Assembly: GCF_011393025.1 (NCBI RefSeq)
Contig: NZ_JAAOEO010000001.1
Span: 310,001 to 374,000, forward strand
Direction: 5' to 3'
Source of the DNA: Neobacillus terrae
GTDB lineage: Bacteria > Bacillota > Bacilli > Bacillales > Cytobacillaceae
Length of the DNA stretch: 64,000 bases
The notes under the pieces were generated by a model. It worked only from the letters and a program-made list of their open reading frames with translations. It had not been told where the DNA came from and did no database searches. The translations under genes were made by a program, and so were the position numbers. The first letter of the stretch is position 1. Each line of letters begins with the position of its first letter. Below, piece by piece: positions 1 to 8,295 of the stretch.

Positions 1-1
1 C

Positions 2-157
2 TGTCATCAGAATGGCCTGGTAGTTATGACCGCAGGCTTATACGGAAATATTATCCGTCTGCTGGTTCCTCTGGTGGTGACCGACAGCCAGCTTAATGAA
101 GGGATAGCAGTACTTGAAAAAGCAATAAAAATCTGCACTCAGACCCAAAAAGCATAG
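2..157 (+). CDS. gabT: 4-aminobutyrate aminotransferase, C-terminal fragment
   Basis: Only the last 51 codons lie in the window, read in frame from base 2 to the TAG at 155-157. The stretch starting CHQNGLVVMTAGLYGN and running through NIIRLLVPLVVTD matches the C-terminal end of class III PLP-dependent aminotransferases of the 4-aminobutyrate type. That enzyme moves the amino group of GABA to 2-oxoglutarate and gives succinate semialdehyde. The next gene, on the same strand, is an aldehyde dehydrogenase, which fits a GABA or omega-amino acid route. The PLP lysine lies outside the window, so substrate choice cannot be judged here. Confidence 0.8.
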   Translation, partial: CHQNGLVVMTAGLYGNIIRLLVPLVVTDSQLNEGIAVLEKAIKICTQTQKA

Positions 158-265
158 CCTTCCAGGTAATTTACTTCAATTTTTGAAAGCATATTCCTCG
201 ATTTATCATATGAATCGTAAGAAAATAGAAATAGATTAGATAAATCATGCGGGGAGGTTTTTGTT

Positions 266-1687
266 TTGAAGCAGCTATTATGGATTAATGGTCAATACGT
301 CGAAACAGAAAAGTACAACGAATTAAAAGGACCTTTTGGACAGGAAAAAATAGCAGATGTTGCAATGGCATCAGAAAACGATGTACTGAATGCTATTTCG
401 GCTGCTGAAGAAGCTACTCTGAAAATGGCTGAGCTTACCTCTCATCAAAGAGCAGAAATACTCGAGAAAGTTGCTGGCCTGTTAAAAGATAACAGAGAAG
501 AATGTGCCCGTATCATTGCAAAGGAAGCAGCAAAACCGATAAAAGCTGCCCGGACAGAAGTGGACCGGACCATCATGACTTATAAATTTGCGGCCAATGA
601 AGCAAGAAGAATTCATGGTGAAACGGTACCTATGGATGCAGCACCGGGAGGCGAAGGAAGGCTCGCTTTTACAGTAAGAGAGCCGCTGGGTGTTATTGGA
701 GCCATTACTCCATTTAATTTTCCTATGAATCTAGTTGCCCATAAAGTGGGTCCTGCCGTTGCCGCAGGTAATACAGTTGTTCTTAAGCCTGCCAGCCAAA
801 CCCCGCTTTCTGCTTATAAAATTGCTGAATACTTTCATGAAGCAGGACTTCCATCAGGAGCATTAAACGTTGTTTCCGGCAGCGGAAGTAAGGTTGGCGA
901 CGTTCTAATGAAGGATAATCGAATCAAAATGATCACCTTCACCGGGAGCCCGGAGGTAGGAAAGTATATTCGAGAAAACTCCGGCCTGAAGAGGGTAACA
1001 CTTGAACTTGGTTCCAATTCGGGAGTCATTGTAGATGAAGGAGTTAACCTTGAAAAGGCTGTACCACGCATTGTTACAGGAGCGTTTGCTTACCAGGGCC
1101 AGGTGTGCATCTCCGTTCAGCGCATCTATGTGCATGAAAATATTTTCGATACCTTTGTGGAGCTTTTCCTTCAGGAAACCCGTAAATTGAAATTAGGTGA
1201 TCCCCTCCACGAAGATACTGATATTTCTGCGCTGATTTCAAAAAATGATTTTGACCGTACCAAAGACTGGGTTAATGAAGCAGTTGAAAATGGGGCAGTT
1301 TTAGCCAGCGGCGGAGAATCCAGAGAAGGCGTGTTTACTCCAACCGTTCTTCTAAATGCTTCTCCAAAAGACAAGGTTTCCTGTGAAGAAGCCTTTGCCC
1401 CTATTGTTCATATTAATAAATTCAAAACAGTAGATGAAGCAATCGGCATGGTAAATGAATCAAAATATGGCCTTCAGGCAGGGATTTTTACCAATGATAT
1501 CAACAAAGCATTGAAAGCTGCGAAAAAGCTGGAGGTGGGAGGGGTCATGATAAATGAAATCCCAACCTTCCGCGTTGATCAAATGCCGTATGGCGGAGTT
1601 AAATTGAGTGGAATGGGCCGCGAGGGCATTAAATATGCAGTAGAAGAAATGACTGAATTAAAGCTGATCAGCTTTAAGACGGAATAA
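266..1687 (+). CDS. NAD(P)-dependent aldehyde dehydrogenase
   Basis: This 473-residue protein has full aldehyde dehydrogenase length. The cofactor-binding core (GVIGAITPFNFPMN, then VVLKPASQTPLSA) is followed by the catalytic Glu247 in LELGSNS and the nucleophile Cys281 in YQGQVC. The start has a strong GGGGAGG site about 10 bases upstream. It lies 108 bp after the aminotransferase on the same strand, so oxidation of succinate semialdehyde or a related omega-semialdehyde is a reasonable inference. The sequence looks more like the lactaldehyde / MJ1411-type branch (PFNFPMN) than classical GabD (PWNFP), so I leave the substrate and symbol open. A strong hairpin terminator follows. Confidence 0.88.
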   Translation: MKQLLWINGQYVETEKYNELKGPFGQEKIADVAMASENDVLNAISAAEEATLKMAELTSHQRAEILEKVAGLLKDNREECARIIAKEAAKPIKAARTEVDRTIMTYKFAANEARRIHGETVPMDAAPGGEGRLAFTVREPLGVIGAITPFNFPMNLVAHKVGPAVAAGNTVVLKPASQTPLSAYKIAEYFHEAGLPSGALNVVSGSGSKVGDVLMKDNRIKMITFTGSPEVGKYIRENSGLKRVTLELGSNSGVIVDEGVNLEKAVPRIVTGAFAYQGQVCISVQRIYVHENIFDTFVELFLQETRKLKLGDPLHEDTDISALISKNDFDRTKDWVNEAVENGAVLASGGESREGVFTPTVLLNASPKDKVSCEEAFAPIVHINKFKTVDEAIGMVNESKYGLQAGIFTNDINKALKAAKKLEVGGVMINEIPTFRVDQMPYGGVKLSGMGREGIKYAVEEMTELKLISFKTE

Positions 1688-1698
1688 TATTGTTGTGA

Positions 1699-1736
1699 AA
1701 AAATGCCTGGCCGTTTTTTAAGGCCAGGCATTTTTA
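1699..1736 (+). terminator. Rho-independent terminator after aldehyde dehydrogenase
   Basis: A 13-bp perfect stem (arms 1700-1712 and 1722-1734) is followed by a T-run. It separates the gab/aldehyde dehydrogenase genes from ablB. Confidence 0.9.
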
Positions 1737-1771
1737 AATATAAGGCAATTTTATTTGGTTTTTTATCATTT

Positions 1772-1820
1772 GGCTGTGTTAAAAGCGAAGGCCGGCAGCG
1801 AAAATCAACAATTAAGTTTA
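1772..1820. repeat. Deleted remnant of the dispersed palindromic repeat
   Basis: The left end GGCTGTGTTAAAA and the right end GCGAAAATCAACA...AAGTTTA match the two ends of the longer element at 25093-25300, but the middle is missing. It lies in the 5' leader of ablB. Confidence 0.55.
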
Positions 1821-1852
1821 AGCCATATATAAAGGATAGAAAGGAGAAACCC

Positions 1853-2704
1853 ATGCATCAGCCATCTTCTACCGTTTATTTAAATAAAGAGAACTATTAC
1901 ATGGAAGTTTTTTTGGACCCTTTTAATAAAAGGGTACGGATTGATGATTATCGGGGCAATTTATCCGCACTATTAAATAAATGTGAGAATTTAGCTCAGG
2001 AAAGCCAGGCCGAAAAATTGATTGTTAAAGGGAGGCCGGAGCACATCGGCCATCTACTTGAAGCTGGGTACGTGCTTGAAGCGAAGATTGGCGGATATTT
2101 TCGCGGAACAGATGCCTACTTTTTCACGAAATATTATAGTCCGGAGAGAAAAAAGAATGATCACTGGATTACAGAAGATGGAATGGTTAATAGTATTGTT
2201 CACTTAAATAAACCAAAGGAGATATCTCATCCTCCTGCAAAATTTGCTCTTATAAAGGCTGAAGAACGTCATGCGGAAAAACTCGCCACTTTATACGGGA
2301 ATGTGTTCAAAATATATCCCACACCCCTTCAACAGCCTGAATATATTAAGAAAACAATGAGTGAAGGAACCGTTTACTTTATTTATATGGATGGCAATGA
2401 AATCATTAGTGCCGCATCTGCTGAAATAAATGATTTTTATAAAAATGCAGAATTGACCGATTGTGCAACCCTTCCTGAGTATCGACAGCACGGATTAATG
2501 AAGTTTTTATTGAAGCGGCTGGAGCGAGAGCTGCTTGAGAGAGGAATTTATTGCTCCTATTCCATCGCAAGGGCACTATCCTTCGGTATGAATGCGGTGC
2601 TGCATCAGCTTGGCTACCGGTATCAGGGAAGACTCATGAATAACTGTTATATATATGACAAGCTTGAAAATATGAACGTCTGGGTTCGAAATTTGGCAGA
2701 GTGA
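1853..2704 (+). CDS. ablB: Beta-lysine N6-acetyltransferase (AblB / YodP type)
   Basis: The start at 1853 has AAGGAGAA at 1841-1848. The open frame continues upstream into the terminator, so longer starts are not credible. The product is 283 residues, close to the usual size of AblB. The C-terminal half is a GNAT fold: the segment TDCATLPEYRQHGLMKFLL carries the acetyl-CoA binding loop. In the family AblB acetylates beta-lysine, made by lysine 2,3-aminomutase, to N-epsilon-acetyl-beta-lysine; bacilli also use the pair in lysine catabolism. The aminomutase lies 1.6 kb downstream, separated by its likely regulator, whereas in B. subtilis yodP directly follows kamA. Confidence 0.85.
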   Translation: MHQPSSTVYLNKENYYMEVFLDPFNKRVRIDDYRGNLSALLNKCENLAQESQAEKLIVKGRPEHIGHLLEAGYVLEAKIGGYFRGTDAYFFTKYYSPERKKNDHWITEDGMVNSIVHLNKPKEISHPPAKFALIKAEERHAEKLATLYGNVFKIYPTPLQQPEYIKKTMSEGTVYFIYMDGNEIISAASAEINDFYKNAELTDCATLPEYRQHGLMKFLLKRLERELLERGIYCSYSIARALSFGMNAVLHQLGYRYQGRLMNNCYIYDKLENMNVWVRNLAE

Positions 2705-2772
2705 CAGAAAATGGGCAAACAGTGACAATTTTTCGGCATCTCCTTCATATAGTTTTTAAGGGGGTGATATAG

Positions 2773-4185
2773 ATGGTACAAATAGCAGACATGACAAAGG
2801 AAGTATTATCAGCCATTTTAAAAAGCATTGATGAGGGCATTCATGCCGTTAATACGGAGGGTAAAACTATTTTTTATAACAAAGTGGCTGCAAAGCATGA
2901 TGGTCTTACGATAGATGAAGTCCTTGGAAGACCCCTGATTGAGGCTTTTCCTTCTCTGACTGAAAATTCCAGTACCTTGCTGCGTGTTATTAGAACACAA
3001 AAGCCTATTTATAACCAGACACAGGTTTATGTTAATAAGCATGGAAACAGAATTGAAACCATGAATACAACCCTTCCGATTTTTGTGAGAAATAAAGTTA
3101 TTGGAGCAGTCGAGATTGCGAAGGATTATTCCAGGATGAAGCTTTTAGCAGAGAGACTGCTGGAGCTGCAAAAAGGTTTTTCTAACATAGAAAAAAACGG
3201 GCGGCCGGGTACAAACGTCAAATACACGTTTAGTGACTTAATGACAGTGAACCCTGAATTTATTCGAATCAAAGAAGAAGCTATGAAGCTAGCCAAGGCC
3301 GATTCACCCATTTTGGTATATGGCGAAAGCGGAACAGGAAAAGAACTGTTTGTTCAGGGAATACATGAAGCATCACGCAGATCGGATGGTCCTTTTATCG
3401 CGCAAAACTGTGCTGCTATACCGGAAACTCTTTTGGAGAGTATCCTGTTTGGTACTGCCAAGGGCAGTTATACCGGTGCAATCGAAAGAAAAGGGTTATT
3501 TGAGCTTGCTGATGGAGGTACACTTTTTCTTGATGAACTTCACACCATGCCGATAGAGCTGCAAGCAAAGCTGTTAAGAGTACTTGAAGAGGGTACTGTC
3601 AGGAGAGTAGGCAGTTCACATAATATATCCATAAATGTTCGTGTAGCTGCTGCAATGAATGAACATCCGAGCCAGGCTCTTCAGGAAAAAAAACTGCGCT
3701 CAGATCTGTATTACAGATTAAATGTATTCACATTTTCCCTATTGCCGCTAAGAGAGAGAAAGGATGATATACTTTTCCTAACAGACTATTTTATAAAAAT
3801 GTATAATAACGATTTAAGGAAAGCTGTTAGTGGAATTGAGAGGGAAGTGGAGATTTTGTTTCTTCAATACCCATGGCCGGGAAATGTCAGGGAGCTGAAG
3901 CATTCGCTCGAATATATGATGAATGTATGCGAAGAGGAAAAGCTTGCATTTAGTGATTTGCCCATAATGTTAAAGAACAAATCGCTTCCATCTGAAGAAC
4001 TTCAAATCAGTGCAGAATCTCTTTCACTAAGAAAGAATATTAGGAACCTTGAAGAAAAGTTGATTGAAAGTGCCTTGGAAAAGACAGGAGGAAATATCAA
4101 TCAAGCAGCGAAATTGCTTGAAGTTCCCCGGCAAACACTTCAATACAAAATAAACAAATACTCAGATCTTTTAAGTGAAAATTGA
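2773..4185 (+). CDS. kamR: Sigma-54-dependent transcriptional activator (KamR type)
   Basis: The 470 residues hold a PAS sensor domain (about 10-120), an AAA+ sigma-54 interaction domain (about 150-385) and a Fis-type helix-turn-helix at the C-terminus (NINQAAKLLEVPRQTLQYKI). Walker A is GESGTGKE at 184-191. The sigma-54 contact loop is GSYTGA at 231-236, with Tyr in place of the usual Phe, as is common in RocR-like bacillary activators. Walker B lies in GGTLFLDE. GGGGGTGAT precedes the ATG. A -24/-12 promoter stands between this gene and kamA. In the B. cereus group, kamA is known to depend on sigma-54 and an adjacent activator called KamR; the assignment here rests on that position. Confidence 0.87.
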   Translation: MVQIADMTKEVLSAILKSIDEGIHAVNTEGKTIFYNKVAAKHDGLTIDEVLGRPLIEAFPSLTENSSTLLRVIRTQKPIYNQTQVYVNKHGNRIETMNTTLPIFVRNKVIGAVEIAKDYSRMKLLAERLLELQKGFSNIEKNGRPGTNVKYTFSDLMTVNPEFIRIKEEAMKLAKADSPILVYGESGTGKELFVQGIHEASRRSDGPFIAQNCAAIPETLLESILFGTAKGSYTGAIERKGLFELADGGTLFLDELHTMPIELQAKLLRVLEEGTVRRVGSSHNISINVRVAAAMNEHPSQALQEKKLRSDLYYRLNVFTFSLLPLRERKDDILFLTDYFIKMYNNDLRKAVSGIEREVEILFLQYPWPGNVRELKHSLEYMMNVCEEEKLAFSDLPIMLKNKSLPSEELQISAESLSLRKNIRNLEEKLIESALEKTGGNINQAAKLLEVPRQTLQYKINKYSDLLSEN

Positions 4186-4218
4186 AGACAAAAATTTAAT
4201 TAATCCTCCTAACCCAGA

Positions 4219-4246
4219 CTGCCGGAAATCCGGCGGTTTTTTTATT
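4219..4246 (+). terminator. Terminator after the sigma-54 activator gene
   Basis: A GCCGG/CCGGC stem with a 4-base loop is followed by eight T residues interrupted once. Confidence 0.75.
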
Positions 4247-4296
4247 TTAAAAAATCTTTAACAGCGTTTTAATCAATAAAATGCCCTAAATAAAAG

Positions 4297-4312
4297 TTGG
4301 CATGAAAATTGC
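4297..4312 (+). promoter_or_regulatory. Sigma-54 (-24/-12) promoter of kamA
   Basis: TTGGCATGAAAATTGC matches the sigma-54 consensus. The invariant GG (4299-4300) and GC (4311-4312) are separated by exactly 10 bases. Transcription would start near 4324, just upstream of the kamA ribosome binding site. The sigma-54 activator encoded immediately upstream is the obvious partner. Confidence 0.92.
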
Positions 4313-4348
4313 AAAGAGTTAAGCAAAGGGTATTAGGAGGAATTAATT

Positions 4349-5785
4349 ATGAAACAAGATTTATATAAGCCTAAAAGGCATTGGAAGGATATAGAGTTGT
4401 GGAAGGACGTTACAGAGGAACAGTGGAATGACTGGATCTGGCAGCTTACAAATACAGTAAGAACTTTAGAAGATTTAAAAAAGGTTATAAACCTGACTCC
4501 AGAAGAGGAAGAGGGGGTTAGGATTTCGACAAAAACGATCCCTCTCAATATAACACCCTATTATGCCTCACTTATGAATCCAGATGATCCGCGATGCCCA
4601 ATCCGTATGCAGTCAGTTCCCATTTCTAAAGAGATTTATAAAACAAAGTATGACCTGGAGGATCCTCTCCATGAAGATGAGGATTCGCCTGTTCCGGGGC
4701 TTACACACCGGTATCCTGATCGTGTTTTGTTCCTGGTAACGAACCAATGTTCAATGTATTGCCGTTATTGCACCAGAAGGCGCTTCTCAGGTCAAATAGG
4801 GATGGGAGTGCCAAAAAAACAGCTGGATGCCGCGATTTCATATATTGCTAATACACCGCAAGTACGCGATGTTTTAATTTCCGGCGGTGATGGTTTGCTC
4901 ATTAATGACAACATCCTCGAATATATATTAAAAAACCTGCGAGAAATCGACCATGTGGAAATAATCAGAATAGGTACGAGAGCCCCTGTTGTTTTTCCTC
5001 AGAGAATTACCGAAAATTTGTGCAATATTCTAAAAAAATATCATCCGGTATGGCTGAATACACATTTTAACACTTCAATTGAAATTACCGAAGATTCTAA
5101 ACGGGCCTGTGAAATGCTCGCAAATTCAGGGGTTCCGGTTGGAAATCAGTCAGTAATCCTTGCAGGAATAAATGACAGTGTCCCTATTATGAAGAAGTTA
5201 ATGCATGACCTTGTAAAGATTCGAGTCCGACCATACTATATTTATCAATGTGATTTATCTGAAGGAATTGGGCATTTCAGGGCGCCCGTTTCAAAAGGTC
5301 TTGAAATTATTGAAGGATTACGGGGACACACATCGGGATATGCGGTTCCAACCTTTGTTGTTGATGCTCCAGGCGGTGGCGGAAAAATTTCACTTCAGCC
5401 AAATTACCTCATTTCACAAAGTGCCAGTAAGGTGGTTCTTCGTAATTTTGAGGGAGTAATAACTTCTTATCCTGAGCCAGAAAATTATACCTCAGGAAAA
5501 GCAGAAGATTACTTTCAGCAGGTTTACCCAAACATGGAGGAAAAAAGATCAAACGTGGGCATCTCCTCGATAATGAATGAAAGCCAATTTAATCTTGTGC
5601 CTGAGGGGCTGGCTCGACTAAACCGCAGGGAGCAATATGCCCATGATCCAGGTCATATGTCTTTAAAAGATAAGCGTGAAAAAAGGGATGAGCTGAAAGA
5701 GAAGAAGTTTAAAGCGCAAAGTGAAAAAACAACCCAGCAGCCTAAATTGCCAAAATTGGAGGGAGAAACTTCAGCAAAAGAGTGA
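4349..5785 (+). CDS. kamA: L-lysine 2,3-aminomutase
   Basis: This 478-residue radical-SAM enzyme converts L-lysine to L-beta-lysine. The [4Fe-4S] cluster cysteines are C134, C138 and C141 in CSMYCRYC. The PLP lysine is K346 in DAPGGGGK. The start has TTAGGAGG about 8 bases upstream. The C-terminal 60 residues are rich in Lys, Glu and Gln and probably form a disordered or helical tail, as in the B. subtilis protein. The gene sits behind a sigma-54 promoter. yokU follows after 12 bp, so they are probably cotranscribed. With ablB it would make acetyl-beta-lysine or feed a lysine-degradation route. Confidence 0.95.
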   Translation: MKQDLYKPKRHWKDIELWKDVTEEQWNDWIWQLTNTVRTLEDLKKVINLTPEEEEGVRISTKTIPLNITPYYASLMNPDDPRCPIRMQSVPISKEIYKTKYDLEDPLHEDEDSPVPGLTHRYPDRVLFLVTNQCSMYCRYCTRRRFSGQIGMGVPKKQLDAAISYIANTPQVRDVLISGGDGLLINDNILEYILKNLREIDHVEIIRIGTRAPVVFPQRITENLCNILKKYHPVWLNTHFNTSIEITEDSKRACEMLANSGVPVGNQSVILAGINDSVPIMKKLMHDLVKIRVRPYYIYQCDLSEGIGHFRAPVSKGLEIIEGLRGHTSGYAVPTFVVDAPGGGGKISLQPNYLISQSASKVVLRNFEGVITSYPEPENYTSGKAEDYFQQVYPNMEEKRSNVGISSIMNESQFNLVPEGLARLNRREQYAHDPGHMSLKDKREKRDELKEKKFKAQSEKTTQQPKLPKLEGETSAKE

Positions 5786-5797
5786 GGAGGAATAAAA

Positions 5798-6088
5798 ATG
5801 GCCAGTCTATGTGAATGGTGCGGGAGTCCTAGTTTTAAAATTGAAACAAAAAAGGTGTACTGGGAACTTCCTGATGGAACAAGGGCAATTGAAATCATAG
5901 ACACTCCAACGGTTTGTTGCGGAGATTGTGGAATGACCTATCAAACTGCAGACACCGTAAAGGAAATTGAGGACCAACTGTTTCTGATTAATACCAAACA
6001 ACTCTCCAGAAGTGTAAGTTATAGTGAATTAATGGAAAAACCACGCTTGTTAAAAAGAAACTACTTTGATTTCAGCGGCGAGGAATAG
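5798..6088 (+). CDS. yokU: YokU-family small zinc-binding protein
   Basis: A 96-residue protein with two cysteine pairs, CEWC near the N-terminus and CCGDC mid-protein, typical of a zinc ribbon. The segment VYWELPDGTRAIEI, followed by a CxxC-GMTY element, is characteristic of YokU, which also adjoins kamA in B. subtilis. GAGGAGG precedes the ATG. It follows kamA by 12 bp, so it is probably in the sigma-54 transcript. The function is unknown. Confidence 0.85.
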   Translation: MASLCEWCGSPSFKIETKKVYWELPDGTRAIEIIDTPTVCCGDCGMTYQTADTVKEIEDQLFLINTKQLSRSVSYSELMEKPRLLKRNYFDFSGEE

Positions 6089-6201
6089 GATTTCGGAGGC
6101 AGAGGATAAAGTTTTAAAATATGGACGGAGCAGAAAAATTCGTTATAATATATAAACTAGAGAGTCCGGGTTTGTCCGGGCAAGAAAGAAAGGCGTTTTA
6201 T

Positions 6202-6423
6202 ATGAGTAAATCATTTTATCATTTTTTAATGAAATACCGTCATCCGAAACCTCCGGATAATATCAGCCGCTTTGCAAATGATGCCTATCTAGACCATAGC
6301 TTTCCAAAGAATTCTTATGATTACGAAGAAATAAGTTCTTACTTGGAATTAAACGGACAGTATTTAGAAAGTATGGCTATTTTCGATGATGCCTGGGATT
6401 TGTATATCTCAATTGAAGGCTAA
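6202..6423 (+). CDS. yozE: YozE-family protein (UPF0346)
   Basis: The start at 6202 (MSKSFYHFLMKYRHP) is preceded by AGAAAGAAAGG. The in-frame extension back to 6121 lacks a ribosome binding site. The 73-residue product is a typical YozE, a small helical SAM-like protein of unknown function, and its place next to yokU matches B. subtilis order. Confidence 0.85.
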   Translation: MSKSFYHFLMKYRHPKPPDNISRFANDAYLDHSFPKNSYDYEEISSYLELNGQYLESMAIFDDAWDLYISIEG

Positions 6424-6450
6424 AAAAAAATAAAAATATAAGTAAAATGA

Positions 6451-6487
6451 TGATCGCCTCTTTTCATAAGAAGGCGATTTTTTCTTT
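6451..6487 (+). terminator. Terminator after yozE
   Basis: Stem arms ATCGCCT (6453-6459) and AGGCGAT (6472-6478) are followed by a T-rich run. Confidence 0.85.
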
Positions 6488-6568
6488 TCTTATACGTCGC
6501 GTCCTCCATCCCTATGCATATACTATTGTAATCAATTTTCACGGCTCATCATTGAGAGGATGGAGGAT

Positions 6569-7267
6569 ATGGATAAAAGCAAAAAGCCGAAATATAAGAT
6601 CGGTGATACAGTCGTGATAACCATGTATGGGACAGTCGGGAAAATTACCGATGTAAAATGGCTGGAAGATAAGTATGTTTATGAAGTCAATAACAGTGAA
6701 GGTCTATACCTTGAATCTGGCCTTCAATTGCTATCAGAGTATGAGGGCAGTGTGGTTGAACAGGAACATATAGATATAGAATATAAATTTTTCTTTGGGG
6801 ATTTAGTTCAGGTAACGGGTTATGGTTCGGAGCTTTTTAAAGTTGTAGGTTTCCGCACGGAGATTTGGCGTTACAAAGAGGATGCATGGGAAGATGTGAT
6901 CTATGAACTATCACGGGTTAGCGATGGGGAATGGCTTGAAGCAAACGAAGAGGAGTTAACCCTTATTGCTGATTCGGAAAGTGCCGATACGTTTATTCAG
7001 AAACTTGGCCTATTGCATCCAATCAATAAGCAGCAGAAAAAGAAAGTCAACTTAGAAAAGCCTGCACAGGGCTACAGGAAGGCTGAAAGGGAAGAGATGG
7101 ACCGAAAAAAAGACCGGCAGCAATTAATCGACCATCTTTTGGATATTTATAATGATTACCGTATATTATACGAAATGTTCCATGACCAGGAGTATTACCA
7201 TGTAATGAGGGTGGTTGTAAGAAAATTGCAAAGCCTAATGAATAATGATGGGAAAAGTCACGTTTAA
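6569..7267 (+). CDS. yodN: YodN-like conserved hypothetical protein
   Basis: I place the start at 6569 because GAGAGG then lies about 9 bases upstream; the other ATG at 6560 leaves no room for a ribosome binding site. The product is 232 residues. The N-terminal half has two repeated small beta-rich segments (YKIGDTVV...YGTVGKI and YKFFFGDLVQVTGYGSELFKV) that look like paired SH3/KOW-like barrels. The C-terminus is helical, basic and acidic by turns. Position between yozE and yozD matches B. subtilis yodN. The function is unknown. Confidence 0.75.
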   Translation: MDKSKKPKYKIGDTVVITMYGTVGKITDVKWLEDKYVYEVNNSEGLYLESGLQLLSEYEGSVVEQEHIDIEYKFFFGDLVQVTGYGSELFKVVGFRTEIWRYKEDAWEDVIYELSRVSDGEWLEANEEELTLIADSESADTFIQKLGLLHPINKQQKKKVNLEKPAQGYRKAEREEMDRKKDRQQLIDHLLDIYNDYRILYEMFHDQEYYHVMRVVVRKLQSLMNNDGKSHV

Positions 7268-7434
7268 TTCATGTGGAAAAATGATAATAGAACATATAAA
7301 AAGAAAGGGATACAACCCCATTTAATTATTATAAAAAGAAGGTCTGTAAAGTTTCCAAAAAGGGGAATCAAGAAGCCTTCATCGTTGTTTGCATCCTGAA
7401 TTAAATTTTCTACTAGTACTCTAAACCCTTTCAT
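7264..7434 (-). CDS. Small putative membrane protein, 56 aa
   Basis: On the minus strand, an ATG at 7434 is preceded by GGAGCGG with 5-base spacing. It opens a 56-codon frame that stops at 7264, overlapping the end of yodN by four bases tail to tail. The product starts MKGFRVLVENLIQDANNDEG and then has a hydrophobic stretch (FTDLLFIIIKW...PFFLYVLLSFF), one or two membrane segments. I do not recognise the family. The good ribosome binding site and the membrane-protein composition argue for a gene; the short length and lack of a known homologue argue for caution. Confidence 0.5.
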   Translation of the reverse strand: MKGFRVLVENLIQDANNDEGFLIPLFGNFTDLLFIIIKWGCIPFFLYVLLSFFHMN

Positions 7435-7605
7435 AACATCCGCTCCAATTCAATGATTTGTGTTTCAATATATGCTTGTCCTAAAATGAATAGAATAAGA
7501 TAGTGAAAATTTAAGAATCGGAGCATTGAATGTATACGCTTTTTCTATTTAAATAGCATGAAAAAGCTTGGTCCTTCATACATTCAGTAAAAAGGGGGAG
7601 ATGCT

Positions 7606-7782
7606 ATGAGAGAAATTGAAGTATTTATTGATACGGAAGAAATTGCGGAATTTTTCTTTCATCAGCTTACGAAAAGAGGTTACGTTCCCTCCGAAGAGGA
7701 GCTTGAGGAACTTGCAGACATCACCTTCGAATACTTAATTGAGAAAAGTATTATCGATGAAGAAATTGAGGGAGAAGGTTAA
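7606..7782 (+). CDS. yozD: YozD-family small acidic protein
   Basis: A 58-residue acidic protein (MREIEVFIDTEEIAEFFFHQ, later ADITFEYLIEK) preceded by AAAGGGGGAGATGCT. The sequence and its place after yodN match B. subtilis YozD. The function is unknown. A terminator follows. Confidence 0.85.
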   Translation: MREIEVFIDTEEIAEFFFHQLTKRGYVPSEEELEELADITFEYLIEKSIIDEEIEGEG

Positions 7783-7850
7783 TCTGCAAGGGATAGATAA
7801 TCTTTCATTGTTATAAACTCCATAATTATGCAACTATCGGTTATAAGCAC

Positions 7851-7883
7851 AAAAAAGACGGAGCAGCAGGCTTCGTCTTTTTT
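7851..7883 (+). terminator. Terminator after yozD
   Basis: A ten-base perfect stem AAAAAAGACG / CGTCTTTTTT flanks an 11-13 base loop; the A- and T-runs on either side allow termination on both strands. Confidence 0.88.
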
Positions 7884-7921
7884 AATGGTTAAGAAAGTAA
7901 AAAGAAAGTTTTACCGTTTAA

Positions 7922-8250
7922 ATTGTCTAGCACCAGCGCCCAGCGAGTTTTCACCTTTGAAAAGCTTCTTTGAATATCTTGCTTCAAGTATGACCGCAGG
8001 TGATACTTGGTGCAGCTAGTATCCATCCCGCTTCTCCCTACGATAAGTCAACATCGAACTCAAGTGCTCCTGCGCCACAGCTTTTTCAAAGAAGCTTATG
8101 TTCAACTCGTCGCAAAGCTGCATGTCGTCTATTCAGAGAAGCCGTTACAGGAAGTTTACTCAGGCAGTTGCTTCGCTGTACGGCGCTTGCGCTTTTCTTA
8201 CGGTCAGCCTTCCTTTTTTGAAACCTTTCAGGCTGCACATCGTATGTATC
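7922..8250. repeat. Degenerate Bacillaceae intergenic repeat, non-coding
   Basis: The stretch opens with TTGTCTAGCACCAGCGCCCAG, contains CCCTACGATAAGTCAAC and GTGCTCCTGCG, and ends with GGCGCTTGCGCTTTTCT. These phrases are typical of a repeated intergenic element in many Bacillaceae. The open frames across it have no ribosome binding site and no protein-like composition. It fills the gap between yozD and spo0M. Confidence 0.6.
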
Positions 8251-8295
8251 AATAAGTAAACATAGAAAGATATTTTAGTAAGGGGGAGAAAGTAT

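Noticed and set aside
1703..1852. N-terminal extension of AblB
   Set aside because: It would start in the preceding terminator and pass through a repeat remnant.
8000..8255. Overlapping open frames of 70-80 codons between yozD and spo0M
   Set aside because: They lie in a degenerate repeat, lack ribosome binding sites and have non-protein-like composition.
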